DNA of 39,469 bases from CAG-217 sp963605415 (GCA_963605415.1 CAVCUL010000017.1:1-39469), one strand, 5' to 3'. Positions 24,351-32,086 are shown, counted from the stretch's first letter. Notes: generated from the sequence alone by a model not told the origin. Program-made: numbers and translations.

Positions 24351-24355
24351 CCTGT

Positions 24356-24538
24356 TTACAGATCGTCGGCATCCTGTACCGGTTCCTCTGGAATATCCTC
24401 ATAATAAGTCTCCCGAGGCACGCCAGTGTAGCTGCCGTCCACATCTGCCTGCACCATCTCCGGGCTGAGATAGGCGGTCAGATCAATAACCGCCTTTCCC
24501 TTTCGCTGTTGTTTGTCTTTTTTACTTTTTTTAGCCAT
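24356..24538 (-). CDS. Small basic-to-acidic protein of unknown function (60 aa)
   Basis: 60 residues starting MAKKSKKDKQQRKGKAVIDL. The first 15 are strongly basic and the last 15 acidic, ending PVQDADDL. I chose the ATG at 24538 because AGGGGTGA precedes it; a GTG at 24547 is also in frame. No membrane segment or catalytic motif is seen. It follows the 207-residue gene on the same strand by 68 nt. I do not recognise a family; the charged start could suggest nucleic-acid contact, but that is a guess. Confidence 0.6.
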   Translation of the reverse strand: MAKKSKKDKQQRKGKAVIDLTAYLSPEMVQADVDGSYTGVPRETYYEDIPEEPVQDADDL

Positions 24539-24606
24539 AAAAATCACCCCTGTGCAATCGGTGCCTTGGCACCGGTAATAGTTTGCACAAGAGGCGCTTT
24601 ACTTAC

Positions 24607-25230
24607 TCACAGCTTTTCTACATCTACAGCAGCAATTTTTTCCATAAAATCCTTAGGTGTAATTACCGTACCCATATCAAAGAACGCGTCCATGTTCATA
24701 TTAAAATTGTTCACATACACCGGCACTTGCTTGTATTCAATGTCAATATGCAGTCGGGCAGCGTCTGCCTTCACCACCGCCGGGTCATATGCGTCTGCGT
24801 CATAATATCGGCTGACAATCACCTCATTATTCTTCACATACAGCAACGCCAGATTACGACCGGATTGGGAGACGCTCACATAGCTTTCGTCCGTTTTAGA
24901 CAGCGCCTGTCCCATTTTCATCTGAGCTACCGCCTTGCAGGCATCTGTATTGAGAAACAGCTCATTGATAAAAATGGACTCCAGCTTGGTGGTATCGTCC
25001 GGTACCAGAATGGCCAAAATATTTTTTGACAGCTTTTTACCGTAGATACTCTTGATAAATTCCTTAAAGTAGTGCTGGGTTTCGCTGATTTTAGCGGCAT
25101 AATGATGATAAAACGGAACATTGGGCACCACCGGTGTACCCGGCAGTGAGAATGTTTTGAAATCGTCCGTGTCCCGATCCTTTACCAAAATATCCGAATT
25201 TGTAATAATCATAGGGATTGTTTTTGTCAT
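24607..25230 (-). CDS. Cytosolic protein of unknown function (207 aa)
   Basis: 207 residues, soluble, mixed alpha/beta. The strand-like parts are IPMIITNSDIL, KNILAILVPDD and RNLALLYVKNNEVIVSRYYD, with helices between. It has no signal peptide or membrane helix and no motif I recognise. GGAAAGGGG lies before the ATG, and a good promoter (25254-25282) lies upstream. It is divergent from the DUF3048 gene and precedes the 60-residue gene, probably in one transcript. Confidence 0.7.
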   Translation of the reverse strand: MTKTIPMIITNSDILVKDRDTDDFKTFSLPGTPVVPNVPFYHHYAAKISETQHYFKEFIKSIYGKKLSKNILAILVPDDTTKLESIFINELFLNTDACKAVAQMKMGQALSKTDESYVSVSQSGRNLALLYVKNNEVIVSRYYDADAYDPAVVKADAARLHIDIEYKQVPVYVNNFNMNMDAFFDMGTVITPKDFMEKIAAVDVEKL

Positions 25231-25253
25231 AAAAAAGCCCCTTTCCGGCTCTT

Positions 25254-25282
25254 ATTTTACTATAATCTCCAAATCAAATCAA
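25254..25282 (-). promoter_or_regulatory. Promoter of the 207-residue unknown gene
   Basis: On the minus strand, TTGATT (25277-25282), 17-nt spacer, TAAAAT (25254-25259). Confidence 0.65.
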
Positions 25283-25320
25283 TAAAAATTAAAAAATATA
25301 GTGAAATCCGGCAGCAACTA

Positions 25321-25329
25321 TGGTAAAAT
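25321..25329 (+). promoter_or_regulatory. Extended -10 promoter of the DUF3048 gene
   Basis: TGGTAAAAT reads as an extended -10 (TG-N-TAAAAT at 25324-25329). No -35 of note. The start codon follows 35 nt later after GAGAGGAGGAG. Confidence 0.5.
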
Positions 25330-25363
25330 AAGATGATCTTATTGTTGTGAGAGGAGGAGTTTT

Positions 25364-26833
25364 ATGCATGATTCCGATGAACTGGATGATATTCTAAACG
25401 AAATTCGGAACCGTCAAAACCCAAATACACAGAGTGAACCCACCCCTGCACCTGCCCAGCCGGAGCCGCCGCAAACAGTAGATATTCCGCTGTTTGACCA
25501 CACAGACGCACCGGCAACGCCGGATCTTTCGGAGAGCTCTACCCTGCCCACAGAACAGGAGCCGGAGCCAAAGGTCGACCTGGAGATCCCGGAGACTTTT
25601 TCTGCCGCAGACGACAGAGAAGATGTATATACCAATGTGTTTTTTGGCACAGAGGAGCCCCGAGCCGAGGCGGTTTATGCGCCCCCGACCCGCGCCCTTG
25701 GTGACGACGAATACCCGGAGGAAGAAATGAAAAAGAACGATAATCAGAAAAAAATAATCATTGCCGTAGTGGCGGTGGTGGTTGTAATCGCCATTGCCCT
25801 GGGTGTTTATTTTGGTGTGGTACGCGGCAAAAATGAGGAGCCTACCTCCGGCGTGACCAATACGACTACTGAGGCCACCACCCAGGCACCGGTGGCGGTG
25901 ACCAACCCCTTCACCGGCGAAAGCGACTACAACGAAAACGCTGTCGGCAAGCGCCCGGTAGCGCTGGTGGTAGAGAACGCTCAGGCAGCCCGTCCTCAGT
26001 GGGGCATCAACTCCCCGGACATTATTGTTGAGGGTGAGGTTGAAGGCGGCGAAACCCGTATGCTGTGGCTCTATGCAGACTATACCTCTGTACCGGACAA
26101 AGTTGGCCCCATGCGCAGTGCCCGCCCGCCGTATATTCGCTTTTCTGAGATGTTTGACGCGGTTTTCATTCACTGGGGTCAAAGCAAAAGCAAGGGCGAC
26201 TATGTAGGCGCCAACACAGTTTTTGAGCAGGACAATGTGGATCACATTAACCAGATGACCTACAGCGGCAAGGTAGATCTGTTCACCAGAGACCAGACCC
26301 GCAATGTTTCTACCGAGCACACCGGCGTGCTGCACGGCAAAAAGATTGCCGCTGCCCTGAAGGAGCAAAAGATTCGCACCGATGTGAACGAGTCCAAATT
26401 CACCACCTTTGACTTTAACGAAAAGGCCACCGCCGTGGGCGACGACGCCTGCAATGCGCTGGCACTGACCTTCTCCAGCCGCACCCGCACCCGGGACTGG
26501 ACCTACAAGAGTGACGACCAGATGTATCACAGCACCGATTATGAGACCGATGTAGAAATGAAAAACCTGATCGTACTGTTTGATAACACCTCTTATACCA
26601 CCAAGGCCAACTACAAAGGTAGCGGCAAAGGCGAGACCTATTGCAACTACGACCTGGCCGGCGGCAAGGGCGTGCTGGCTTCTCAGGGCACCTACACCGA
26701 GATCAAGTGGAGCAAAAAGGACGGCAAGCTGTCCCTGACCACCACCGACGGTCAGCCCTTAAAGCTGAACCCCGGCCGCAGCTGGATCGGCTATGCCTCT
26801 GCCAACAACGGCGGCAAAGTGGTAGAAAAGTAA
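25364..26833 (+). CDS. DUF3048 (YerB-like) membrane-anchored protein with acidic cytosolic extension
   Basis: 489 residues. Residues 1-121 are acidic and Pro-rich, probably disordered and cytosolic. One transmembrane helix lies at about 131-153 after MKKNDNQKK. A Thr-rich linker follows, then the DUF3048 domain from about 183 (NPFTGE...RPVALVVENAQAARPQWGIN, then GPMRSARPPYI and HWGQS). The domain should face outside. Its function is not firmly known; B. subtilis YerB is a lipoprotein. A second ATG at 25727, with GGAGGAAGAA just before it, would give a 368-residue form starting right at the membrane anchor. Confidence 0.82.
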   Translation: MHDSDELDDILNEIRNRQNPNTQSEPTPAPAQPEPPQTVDIPLFDHTDAPATPDLSESSTLPTEQEPEPKVDLEIPETFSAADDREDVYTNVFFGTEEPRAEAVYAPPTRALGDDEYPEEEMKKNDNQKKIIIAVVAVVVVIAIALGVYFGVVRGKNEEPTSGVTNTTTEATTQAPVAVTNPFTGESDYNENAVGKRPVALVVENAQAARPQWGINSPDIIVEGEVEGGETRMLWLYADYTSVPDKVGPMRSARPPYIRFSEMFDAVFIHWGQSKSKGDYVGANTVFEQDNVDHINQMTYSGKVDLFTRDQTRNVSTEHTGVLHGKKIAAALKEQKIRTDVNESKFTTFDFNEKATAVGDDACNALALTFSSRTRTRDWTYKSDDQMYHSTDYETDVEMKNLIVLFDNTSYTTKANYKGSGKGETYCNYDLAGGKGVLASQGTYTEIKWSKKDGKLSLTTTDGQPLKLNPGRSWIGYASANNGGKVVEK

Positions 26834-26913
26834 AAACCGTGATAAGCAAAAAGGAACCACTTCGGATCAAATCTGCCGCCCGCCGCTAAATTTCTCCGGA
26901 TTTTCCTGTAACT

Positions 26914-26937
26914 GTAAGGCGAGGGCTTGCTCTCGCC
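26914..26937 (+). repeat. REP-like hairpin (GTAA-headed variant)
   Basis: GTAA, then GGCGAGGGCTTGCTCTCGCC, which pairs with itself. It is the inverse of the 11178 copy with one compensating pair change (G-C to A-T). A fragment of another repeat type, CTGCCGCCCGC, lies at 26869-26879. Confidence 0.65.
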
Positions 26938-26948
26938 GAAAAAGGTTC

Positions 26949-26977
26949 TTGCCTTTTGCCAACAATTATGATACAAT
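26949..26977 (+). promoter_or_regulatory. pnuC promoter
   Basis: TTGCCT (26949-26954), 17-nt spacer, TACAAT (26972-26977). The expected transcript start is near 26984, giving a leader of about 105 nt. Confidence 0.65.
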
Positions 26978-26983
26978 GGCAAA

Positions 26984-27088
26984 AAACATAAATACTGCTA
27001 CCGAGTAGTAGAATGCGAAGCATTCGTTTACACATCATTAGGTCTTAGAAGATGTGTATGCGAATGCTTCTTTTTTTGGAGGTAAATC
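26984..27088 (+). promoter_or_regulatory. pnuC leader: candidate riboswitch or attenuator
   Basis: Three helices are visible. CTGCTA/TAGTAG forms a first hairpin (26994-27010, positions approximate). GAATGC (27011-27016) pairs with GCATTC (27020-27025). The alternative terminator uses 27017-27036 paired with 27051-27070 (10 bp GAAGCATTCG/CGAATGCTTC plus 7 bp ACACATC/GATGTGT), then seven T (27071-27077) and GGAGGT. The second hairpin and the terminator share 27017-27025, so they exclude each other, as in transcription-attenuating riboswitches. I cannot assign it to a known class. Confidence 0.65.
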
Positions 27089-27793
27089 ATGAAAAGAAAG
27101 CAGATTTTTGGGTTTTCAACCGGCGAAAAATGTTTGTGGTGCACATCGGTCTTTTTGATCGCCCTGGCCTTTTTTGCCTTTGACCGCACAAATTACCTGA
27201 ACCTGTGCGCCTCGCTGATCGGGGTGACCTCGCTGATCTTCGACGCCAAGGGCAACCCCATTGGGCAGGCACTGATGGTGGTATTCAGCCTGCTGTATGG
27301 CGTGATCTCCTATACCTTTGCCTATTACGGCGAGATGATCACCTACCTGGGTATGACCATGCCTATGGCCGTCTTTGCGCTGATTGCCTGGCTACGGCAC
27401 CCCTATAACGGCAACCGATCCCAGGTTCGGGTCAATTCCATCGGCAAGATAGAAGTTTTGCTGATATTTGCAGCGGCCGCGGCGATCACCACCGGCTTCT
27501 ATTTTATTCTCCGCGCCTTTCACACAGCCAACCTGCTTTCCAGCACCGTGTCCGTAATCACCAGCTTTTTGGCGGTATATCTCACATTTCGGCGCAGTCC
27601 TTACTTTGCCCTGGCTTACGCCGCCAATGACTTGGTGCTGATCCTGCTGTGGAGCCTGGCAAGCCGGGAAAATATTCATTATCTTTCCGTAGTGGTGTGC
27701 TTTATCGCCTTTTTCGTCAATGACCTGTACGGCTTTATCAACTGGAAAAAAATGAAAAAACGGCAAAATGAGCCGAAAGCGGCAGAAATATAG
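27089..27793 (+). CDS. pnuC: PnuC-family nicotinamide-nucleoside-type transporter
   Basis: 234 residues with about seven hydrophobic helices. Family features are the central SLLYGVISYTFAYYGEMITYLGMTMPM and the C-terminal NDLYGFINWKKMKK, close to the PnuC ending 'NxYGxxxW'. PnuC-type carriers take up nicotinamide riboside; close relatives carry thiamine (PnuT) or riboflavin (PnuX), so the exact vitamin is open. No nadR or kinase gene adjoins. Expression is probably set by the terminator-bearing leader directly upstream. GGAGGT lies 6 nt before the ATG. Confidence 0.85.
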   Translation: MKRKQIFGFSTGEKCLWCTSVFLIALAFFAFDRTNYLNLCASLIGVTSLIFDAKGNPIGQALMVVFSLLYGVISYTFAYYGEMITYLGMTMPMAVFALIAWLRHPYNGNRSQVRVNSIGKIEVLLIFAAAAAITTGFYFILRAFHTANLLSSTVSVITSFLAVYLTFRRSPYFALAYAANDLVLILLWSLASRENIHYLSVVVCFIAFFVNDLYGFINWKKMKKRQNEPKAAEI

Positions 27794-27794
27794 C

Positions 27795-27820
27795 GGTGCG
27801 ATGTGGGCATCGCACCCTAC
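27795..27820 (-). repeat. REP-like hairpin, GTAGGG-headed
   Basis: CGATG-core copy with outer arms GGTG/CACC. It begins two bases after the pnuC stop codon. Confidence 0.8.
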
Positions 27821-27900
27821 ATAATCCGCCTTCGGCGCAATCCCCCCTGCGGCTACGCCGCTCCCCCTTTTACAAGAGAGGCTTATCGTTACATCTTCTT

Positions 27901-28004
27901 AGGCTCCCTTGTAAAGGGTGACTCCCCGCGGTGCGGGGAGATGTCGCGCAGCGACAGAGGGGACGGGCACCAGTTAGGTGCTGTCACGAAGTGACTGAGG
28001 GATT
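27901..28004 (+). repeat. About 105-bp multi-hairpin intergenic element, copy 2
   Basis: It aligns end to end with 19192-19297. Stem changes compensate: CTCCCCGC/GCGGGGAG, GGCACC/GGTGC and GTCAC/GTGAC. The region 27821-27900 before it carries a degraded relative (GCTCCCCCTTTTACAAGAG). Confidence 0.85.
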
Positions 28005-28007
28005 GGC

Positions 28008-28033
28008 GGCACGATGTGAGCATCGCACCCTAC
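28008..28033 (-). repeat. REP-like hairpin, GTAGGG-headed
   Basis: CGATG-core copy with loop TGAGC in place of TGGGC and outer arms partly mismatched. It directly follows the 105-bp element. Confidence 0.75.
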
Positions 28034-28046
28034 ATTTACATGCAAA

Positions 28047-28071
28047 GCGGGCGGATAATATCCGCCCCTAC
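28047..28071 (-). repeat. REP-like hairpin, GTAGGG-headed (GGCGG core)
   Basis: On the minus strand GTAGGGGCGGATATTATCCG and on into CCCGC. Same head as the other family with a different stem. Confidence 0.8.
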
Positions 28072-28098
28072 GATATTGTGGAGGTCAATATCGATGAG

Positions 28099-28123
28099 GT
28101 AGGGGCGGCAATCTGCCGCCCGC
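28099..28123 (+). repeat. REP-like hairpin, GTAGGG-headed (GGCGG core), inverted to its neighbour
   Basis: GTAGGGGCGGCAATCTGCCG and on into CCCGC, facing the 28047 copy about 28 nt away. The GTAG heads point towards each other, an arrangement like BIMEs. Confidence 0.8.
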
Positions 28124-28143
28124 CTAAAATACCATAAACACAT

Positions 28144-28176
28144 AAAAAGGACCGATACGCCGTGTATCGGTCCTTT
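28144..28176 (-). terminator. Intrinsic terminator of the leu operon
   Basis: A perfect 13-bp stem, AAAGGACCGATAC (28146-28158) with GTATCGGTCCTTT (28164-28176); on the minus strand it ends in TTTTT. It lies 15 nt beyond the leuB stop. Confidence 0.85.
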
Positions 28177-28190
28177 GCTTTGCCAAACGA

Positions 28191-29261
28191 TTACAGCAGG
28201 CCGGCCACCAGGTCGCCCATCTGGGCGGTGGTCACCGGGCGGAAGCCCTCCTCGTAAATATCCGGGGTGCGGGCCTGGGTCAGTGCCTGATCCACCGCGT
28301 CCTCAATGGCCTGGGCAGCCTCCATCTCGCCAAAGGTGTAGCGCAACATCATAGCGCCGGACAAAATGGTGGCCAAGGGATTGGCCTTGCCCTGACCGGC
28401 AATATCCGGTGCGGAGCCGTGGATAGGCTCATACAGGCCAAAGGTGCCCTCTGCCAGAGAAGCAGATGCCAGCATACCGATGGAGCCGGAGATCATAGAC
28501 GCCTCGTCAGACAGAATATCGCCAAAGATATTGGAAGTAACGATCACATCAAACTGGTTTGGATTGCGCACCAGCTGCATCGCGCAGTTGTCCACATACA
28601 TATAGGACATCTCCACCTGGGGGTAATCCGCCTTAGTCTCCTCCACGATCTTGCGCCACAGGCGGGAGCTGTCCAGCACATTGGCCTTATCCACGCAGGT
28701 CAACCGCTTGTCTCGCTTCATCGCGTACTCAAAACCGGCCTTCACAATGCGCTTGATCTCCGGGTAGGTGTAGCGCTCCGTATCATACGCGCCCACCACG
28801 CCGTTCTCCTCATAAGTGCCACGGTCGCCGAAGTAAATACCGCCGGTCAGCTCGCGCACAATGAGAATATCCAGCCCGTCGCCGATGATCTCCTCCTTAA
28901 TGGGAGAAGCGCTTTTCAGCGGGGCAAAGATCTTGGCCGGACGCAGGTTGGCAAACAGGCCCAGGTCCTCACGAATGGCCAGCAGGCCCTTTTCCGGGCG
29001 ATTGTTGCCCGGCTGGTCGTCCCACTTGGGACCGCCCACAGCGCCCAGCAGCACCGCGTCAGACGCTTTGCAGGCTGCCGCCGTCTCTGCCGGATAGGGT
29101 ACGCCGGTGGCATCAATGGCGCAGCCGCCCAGCAGCTGGTCGTTGTAGTCAAAGGAAAAGTCGAACTTCTCCCCTGCCTTGTCCAGCACCTTGATACATT
29201 CGTTCACGATCTCCGGCCCAATGCCGTCGCCGCGCAACACGGTAATTTTGTAATTCTTCAT
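28191..29261 (-). CDS. leuB: 3-isopropylmalate dehydrogenase
   Basis: 356 residues. It oxidises and decarboxylates 3-isopropylmalate to 2-oxoisocaproate with NAD+, the third leucine-specific step. Seen are LRGDGIGPEIV, the substrate Arg region LRPAK and RELTGGIYFG, the metal-binding SNIFGDILSDEAS, and the NAD-site GLYEPIHGSAPDIAG. The ATG at 29261 follows GAAAGGG; the longer frame runs into the upstream gene and is not conserved. It is the last gene of the leuA operon. leuC and leuD are not in this window. Confidence 0.96.
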   Translation of the reverse strand: MKNYKITVLRGDGIGPEIVNECIKVLDKAGEKFDFSFDYNDQLLGGCAIDATGVPYPAETAAACKASDAVLLGAVGGPKWDDQPGNNRPEKGLLAIREDLGLFANLRPAKIFAPLKSASPIKEEIIGDGLDILIVRELTGGIYFGDRGTYEENGVVGAYDTERYTYPEIKRIVKAGFEYAMKRDKRLTCVDKANVLDSSRLWRKIVEETKADYPQVEMSYMYVDNCAMQLVRNPNQFDVIVTSNIFGDILSDEASMISGSIGMLASASLAEGTFGLYEPIHGSAPDIAGQGKANPLATILSGAMMLRYTFGEMEAAQAIEDAVDQALTQARTPDIYEEGFRPVTTAQMGDLVAGLL

Positions 29262-29274
29262 ATTCTTGCCCTTT

Positions 29275-30030
29275 CTATTGTGTGCGCACCGCCTGCATAC
29301 GCAGCCGCACATAGTCAATGATCCAGTGGTCGCCCTGCCATAGGGTAGGCCGACAAAGCGCCACTGCCCGCTGCACAATCCGTGCCCGGGTATCTGCCGC
29401 AATCCCGTCAAAGGGTGCGGTCACAAACATTTCGATCCAGTTTTGCAACCCTTGCGCACCGCCGGACTGTACCGTCGGCCGGTCAAACAGGGTGGCATAC
29501 TGCACGGCAAAGCCGTTTTGCTCCAGCAGCGGCGCAAACTCGCCGATAGAGCGAAAGGAAAAGGGGTGGTGATAAGCCAGTCCCGCCTCTGCAAAGGCCG
29601 TAGCCAGTGCACGGTGCACCGTCTCGCCGCAACCCCGACCGCCAAACTCAAACACCAGCTGGCCGCCCGGGCGCAAATTGGTCGCCAAATTCCGCACCAG
29701 CGCCTGCTGATCCGGGATCCAGTGAAAAACCGCGTTGGAAAAGATGGCGTCCGCCGGCGTATCCAAGCGAAAAGTGCAGGCGTCCCCTTGCTGAAAGGTC
29801 AGCTGCGGGTGCTCCCGGCGCGCCTGGTCCAGCATATCCGCCGAGGCGTCGATCCCCAGCACCCGGTAGCCCCGCTGCCGCAGCACCGCCGTCAGGGTGC
29901 CGGTGCCGCAGCCCAGGTCGATCACCCGGCTGCCGACAGGCACGGTCAACAGGTCCGTCACGCTCCGGCCATAATCTGCAACAAAGTGGAAATCCGACGC
30001 ATATCGAGGGGCGTTCCAATTCTTTGTCAT
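29275..30030 (-). CDS. SAM-dependent methyltransferase, trans-aconitate methyltransferase (Tam)-like
   Basis: 251 residues, class I methyltransferase. Motif I is VIDLGCGTG (36-44), motif II GIDAS (59-63), QGDA (81-84) and FSNAVFHWIPD (97-107), the last being characteristic of Tam-type enzymes. I chose the ATG at 30030: it lies one base after the leuA stop and has GAGGT upstream. It is the middle gene of leuA-(this)-leuB. Yeast Tmt1 methylates both trans-aconitate and 3-isopropylmalate; the operon position makes 3-isopropylmalate or a related diacid a fair guess for the substrate, not shown here. Confidence 0.85.
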   Translation of the reverse strand: MTKNWNAPRYASDFHFVADYGRSVTDLLTVPVGSRVIDLGCGTGTLTAVLRQRGYRVLGIDASADMLDQARREHPQLTFQQGDACTFRLDTPADAIFSNAVFHWIPDQQALVRNLATNLRPGGQLVFEFGGRGCGETVHRALATAFAEAGLAYHHPFSFRSIGEFAPLLEQNGFAVQYATLFDRPTVQSGGAQGLQNWIEMFVTAPFDGIAADTRARIVQRAVALCRPTLWQGDHWIIDYVRLRMQAVRTQ

Positions 30031-30031
30031 G

Positions 30032-31771
30032 TTAGCAGACCTCAAAAATGCCGGGCATAGTGTCGTCCCGCATAGTGTCCGCCTGATCTCGGTTGATGGC
30101 GCAGATAATGCCCTTCATAGACGCATAGCCGATATTGTGGCTGACGCCGATACCGAAGATATCCTTACCCTCCGGGTTCTTCAAGTGAATATAGCTGATG
30201 GCCTTGGAGTCGGAGCCAACGGAGATGGCGTGCTCGCTGTAATCCACAAACTGGTAGCTGGCCACCTCGGTCTGGTTCATAGCGTCGCAGAACGCGGCCA
30301 CCGGGCCGTTGCCGTTGCCCTCAATATGCACCGGCGCATTGTCCTTGTATTTCAGCTCGCCGGAGAAATGCACATGGGTCAGGTCGTCCTGCTCGTTCTT
30401 CTCCTCGCTGATCTTGTAATTCACCAGACGATAGGGGCCGCACACATTGCGGTACTCCTGCTGGAACAGGTCAAAGACCTCCTCCGCTTTCAGCTCCTTG
30501 CCCTTCTCGTCACAGGCTTTTTGCACCACGGCGCTAAACTCCGGGTGCATGGCCTTGGGCATCTTGATGCCGTAGTTATTGGCCAGGATAAAGGCGGTGC
30601 CGCCCTTGCCGGACTGGGAATTGATCCGAATGATCGGCTCGTACTCTCGGCCCACATCTGCCGGGTCGATGGGCAGGTACGGGATCTCCCAATACGGGGT
30701 GCCGCTTTCTTCCATATAGATCTTGCCCTTGTTGATGGCGTCCTGATGAGAGCCGGAGAATGCGGTAAACACCAACTCGCCGGCATAGGGCTGGCGGGGC
30801 GGCACCTGCATTTTGGTGCAGCGCTCATACACTTCCTTAATTTCATTGATATTGTGGAAGTCCAGCTTGGGGTCGACCCCCTGGGTCCACATATTCAGCG
30901 CCAGGGTCACCACATCCACATTGCCGGTACGCTCGCCGTTGCCGAACAGGGTGCCCTCTACACGATCGGCACCGGCCATCAGCGCCAGCTCTGTGGCAGC
31001 CACGCCCTCGCCCCGGTCATTGTGGGGGTGCAGGGAGATAATGGCCGCGTCCCGGTTGGGCAGGTGGCGGCAGAAATACTCGATCTGGTCTGCATAGCCG
31101 TTGGGAGAGGAGCACTCCACGGTGGAAGGCAGGTTCAGGATAATGGGGTTCTCCTTGGTGATATGCAGCTCCTCCATTACCCGGCGGCAGATCTCTACCG
31201 CATTGTCCATCTCCGTGCCGGTAAAGGACTCCGGCGAATACTCAAAGCGAATGTTCATCTCCGGGTGGCGCTTTTTCTCCTCCTCAGTGAGTTCATAGAT
31301 CAGGCGGGCGCCGTCTACAGCGATCTGGATCACGCCGTCCATATCCGTCTTAAACACCACCTTGCGCTGCAAAGTGGAGGTGGAATTGTAAAAATGCACG
31401 ATCACATTCTTGGCCCCGTCAATGGCCTCAAAGGTCTTTTTGATTAGGTGGGGGCGCGCCTGCACCAGCACCTGAATGGTCACATCGTCCGGGATATAAT
31501 GGCCGTCGATCAGGGTGCGCAGAATCTCGTACTCCGTCTCGCTGGCGGAGGGAAAGCCCACCTCGATCTCCTTAAACCCAACTTCGATCAGGGTCTTAAA
31601 ATATTCCAGCTTTTCCTCCAAATTCATCGGATCCACCAGCGCCTGGTTGCCGTCACGCAGGTCTACCGAGCACCAAATGGGCGCATGATCGATCACGTTG
31701 TTTGGCCACTGCCGGTCCGTCAGCGGAATGGGGGTAAAGGGCTTATACTTCTTGTAGCCTTGGTTCATCAT
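30032..31771 (-). CDS. leuA: 2-isopropylmalate synthase (long, LeuA2/yeast type)
   Basis: 579 residues. It condenses acetyl-CoA with 2-oxoisovalerate, the committed leucine step. The TIM-barrel domain has the DLRDGNQALVDPM start motif and the metal-binding HPHNDRGEG. The C-terminal part (about 440-579) is the LeuA regulatory domain for leucine feedback, with GNGNGPVAAF and SYIHLKN. The long form, beginning MMNQGYKKYKPFTPIPLTDR, resembles the Corynebacterium/yeast branch and not the 510-residue E. coli type. AAGGAG lies 8 nt before the ATG at 31771. Expression is under a T-box leader. Confidence 0.95.
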   Translation of the reverse strand: MMNQGYKKYKPFTPIPLTDRQWPNNVIDHAPIWCSVDLRDGNQALVDPMNLEEKLEYFKTLIEVGFKEIEVGFPSASETEYEILRTLIDGHYIPDDVTIQVLVQARPHLIKKTFEAIDGAKNVIVHFYNSTSTLQRKVVFKTDMDGVIQIAVDGARLIYELTEEEKKRHPEMNIRFEYSPESFTGTEMDNAVEICRRVMEELHITKENPIILNLPSTVECSSPNGYADQIEYFCRHLPNRDAAIISLHPHNDRGEGVAATELALMAGADRVEGTLFGNGERTGNVDVVTLALNMWTQGVDPKLDFHNINEIKEVYERCTKMQVPPRQPYAGELVFTAFSGSHQDAINKGKIYMEESGTPYWEIPYLPIDPADVGREYEPIIRINSQSGKGGTAFILANNYGIKMPKAMHPEFSAVVQKACDEKGKELKAEEVFDLFQQEYRNVCGPYRLVNYKISEEKNEQDDLTHVHFSGELKYKDNAPVHIEGNGNGPVAAFCDAMNQTEVASYQFVDYSEHAISVGSDSKAISYIHLKNPEGKDIFGIGVSHNIGYASMKGIICAINRDQADTMRDDTMPGIFEVC

Positions 31772-31799
31772 CACAGTTTCTCCTTTCTCTGTTGGGGAG

Positions 31800-32080
31800 G
31801 CACAAACAAAAACTGCGCCCCCAATGGATAGGGACGCAGTATCTATGCGTGGTACCACCCTACTTCAGCAGAAAAACTCTGCCCTTTGGCATCAAGCAAT
31901 GCCTCAACCGATAACGAGGTTAAGCGGCCCTTCCTATTGATCTCTATTCAGAAGAGCAACTCCGCAGAGAGCTATGCACCTATGTTCCCTGTGCGGCTTG
32001 CACCGTCCGCCGCCTCTCTGTGCAGGAAAACGCAGGTCTTTTTCTGCTTCACAGTCTTTTGTGGGTACTGTATATTCAGT
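31800..32080 (-). promoter_or_regulatory. T-box riboswitch leader of the leu operon
   Basis: The minus-strand leader has the T-box AGGGTGGTACCACGC (31847-31861) and a terminator stem ACTGCGTCCC/GGGGCGCAGT (31831-31840 with 31812-31821) followed by TTTTTG. Stem I shows a distal loop with GGTGCAA and a base helix GCAGA/TCTGC (32043-32047 with 31964-31968). On its 3' side, a CTC at 31971-31969 is a candidate leucine specifier. Uncharged tRNA-Leu should prevent termination. The T-box call is firm; the specifier is tentative. Confidence 0.92.
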
Positions 32081-32086
32081 AAGATT

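Noticed and set aside
27795..28123. Possible CRISPR array in the repeat cluster after pnuC
   Set aside because: Units are palindromic, in both orientations, of differing type and unevenly spaced; no spacers of regular length and no cas genes.
30029..31447. Long plus-strand frame over leuA and the methyltransferase
   Set aside because: Antisense shadow: no initiation signal and composition like the other antisense frames.
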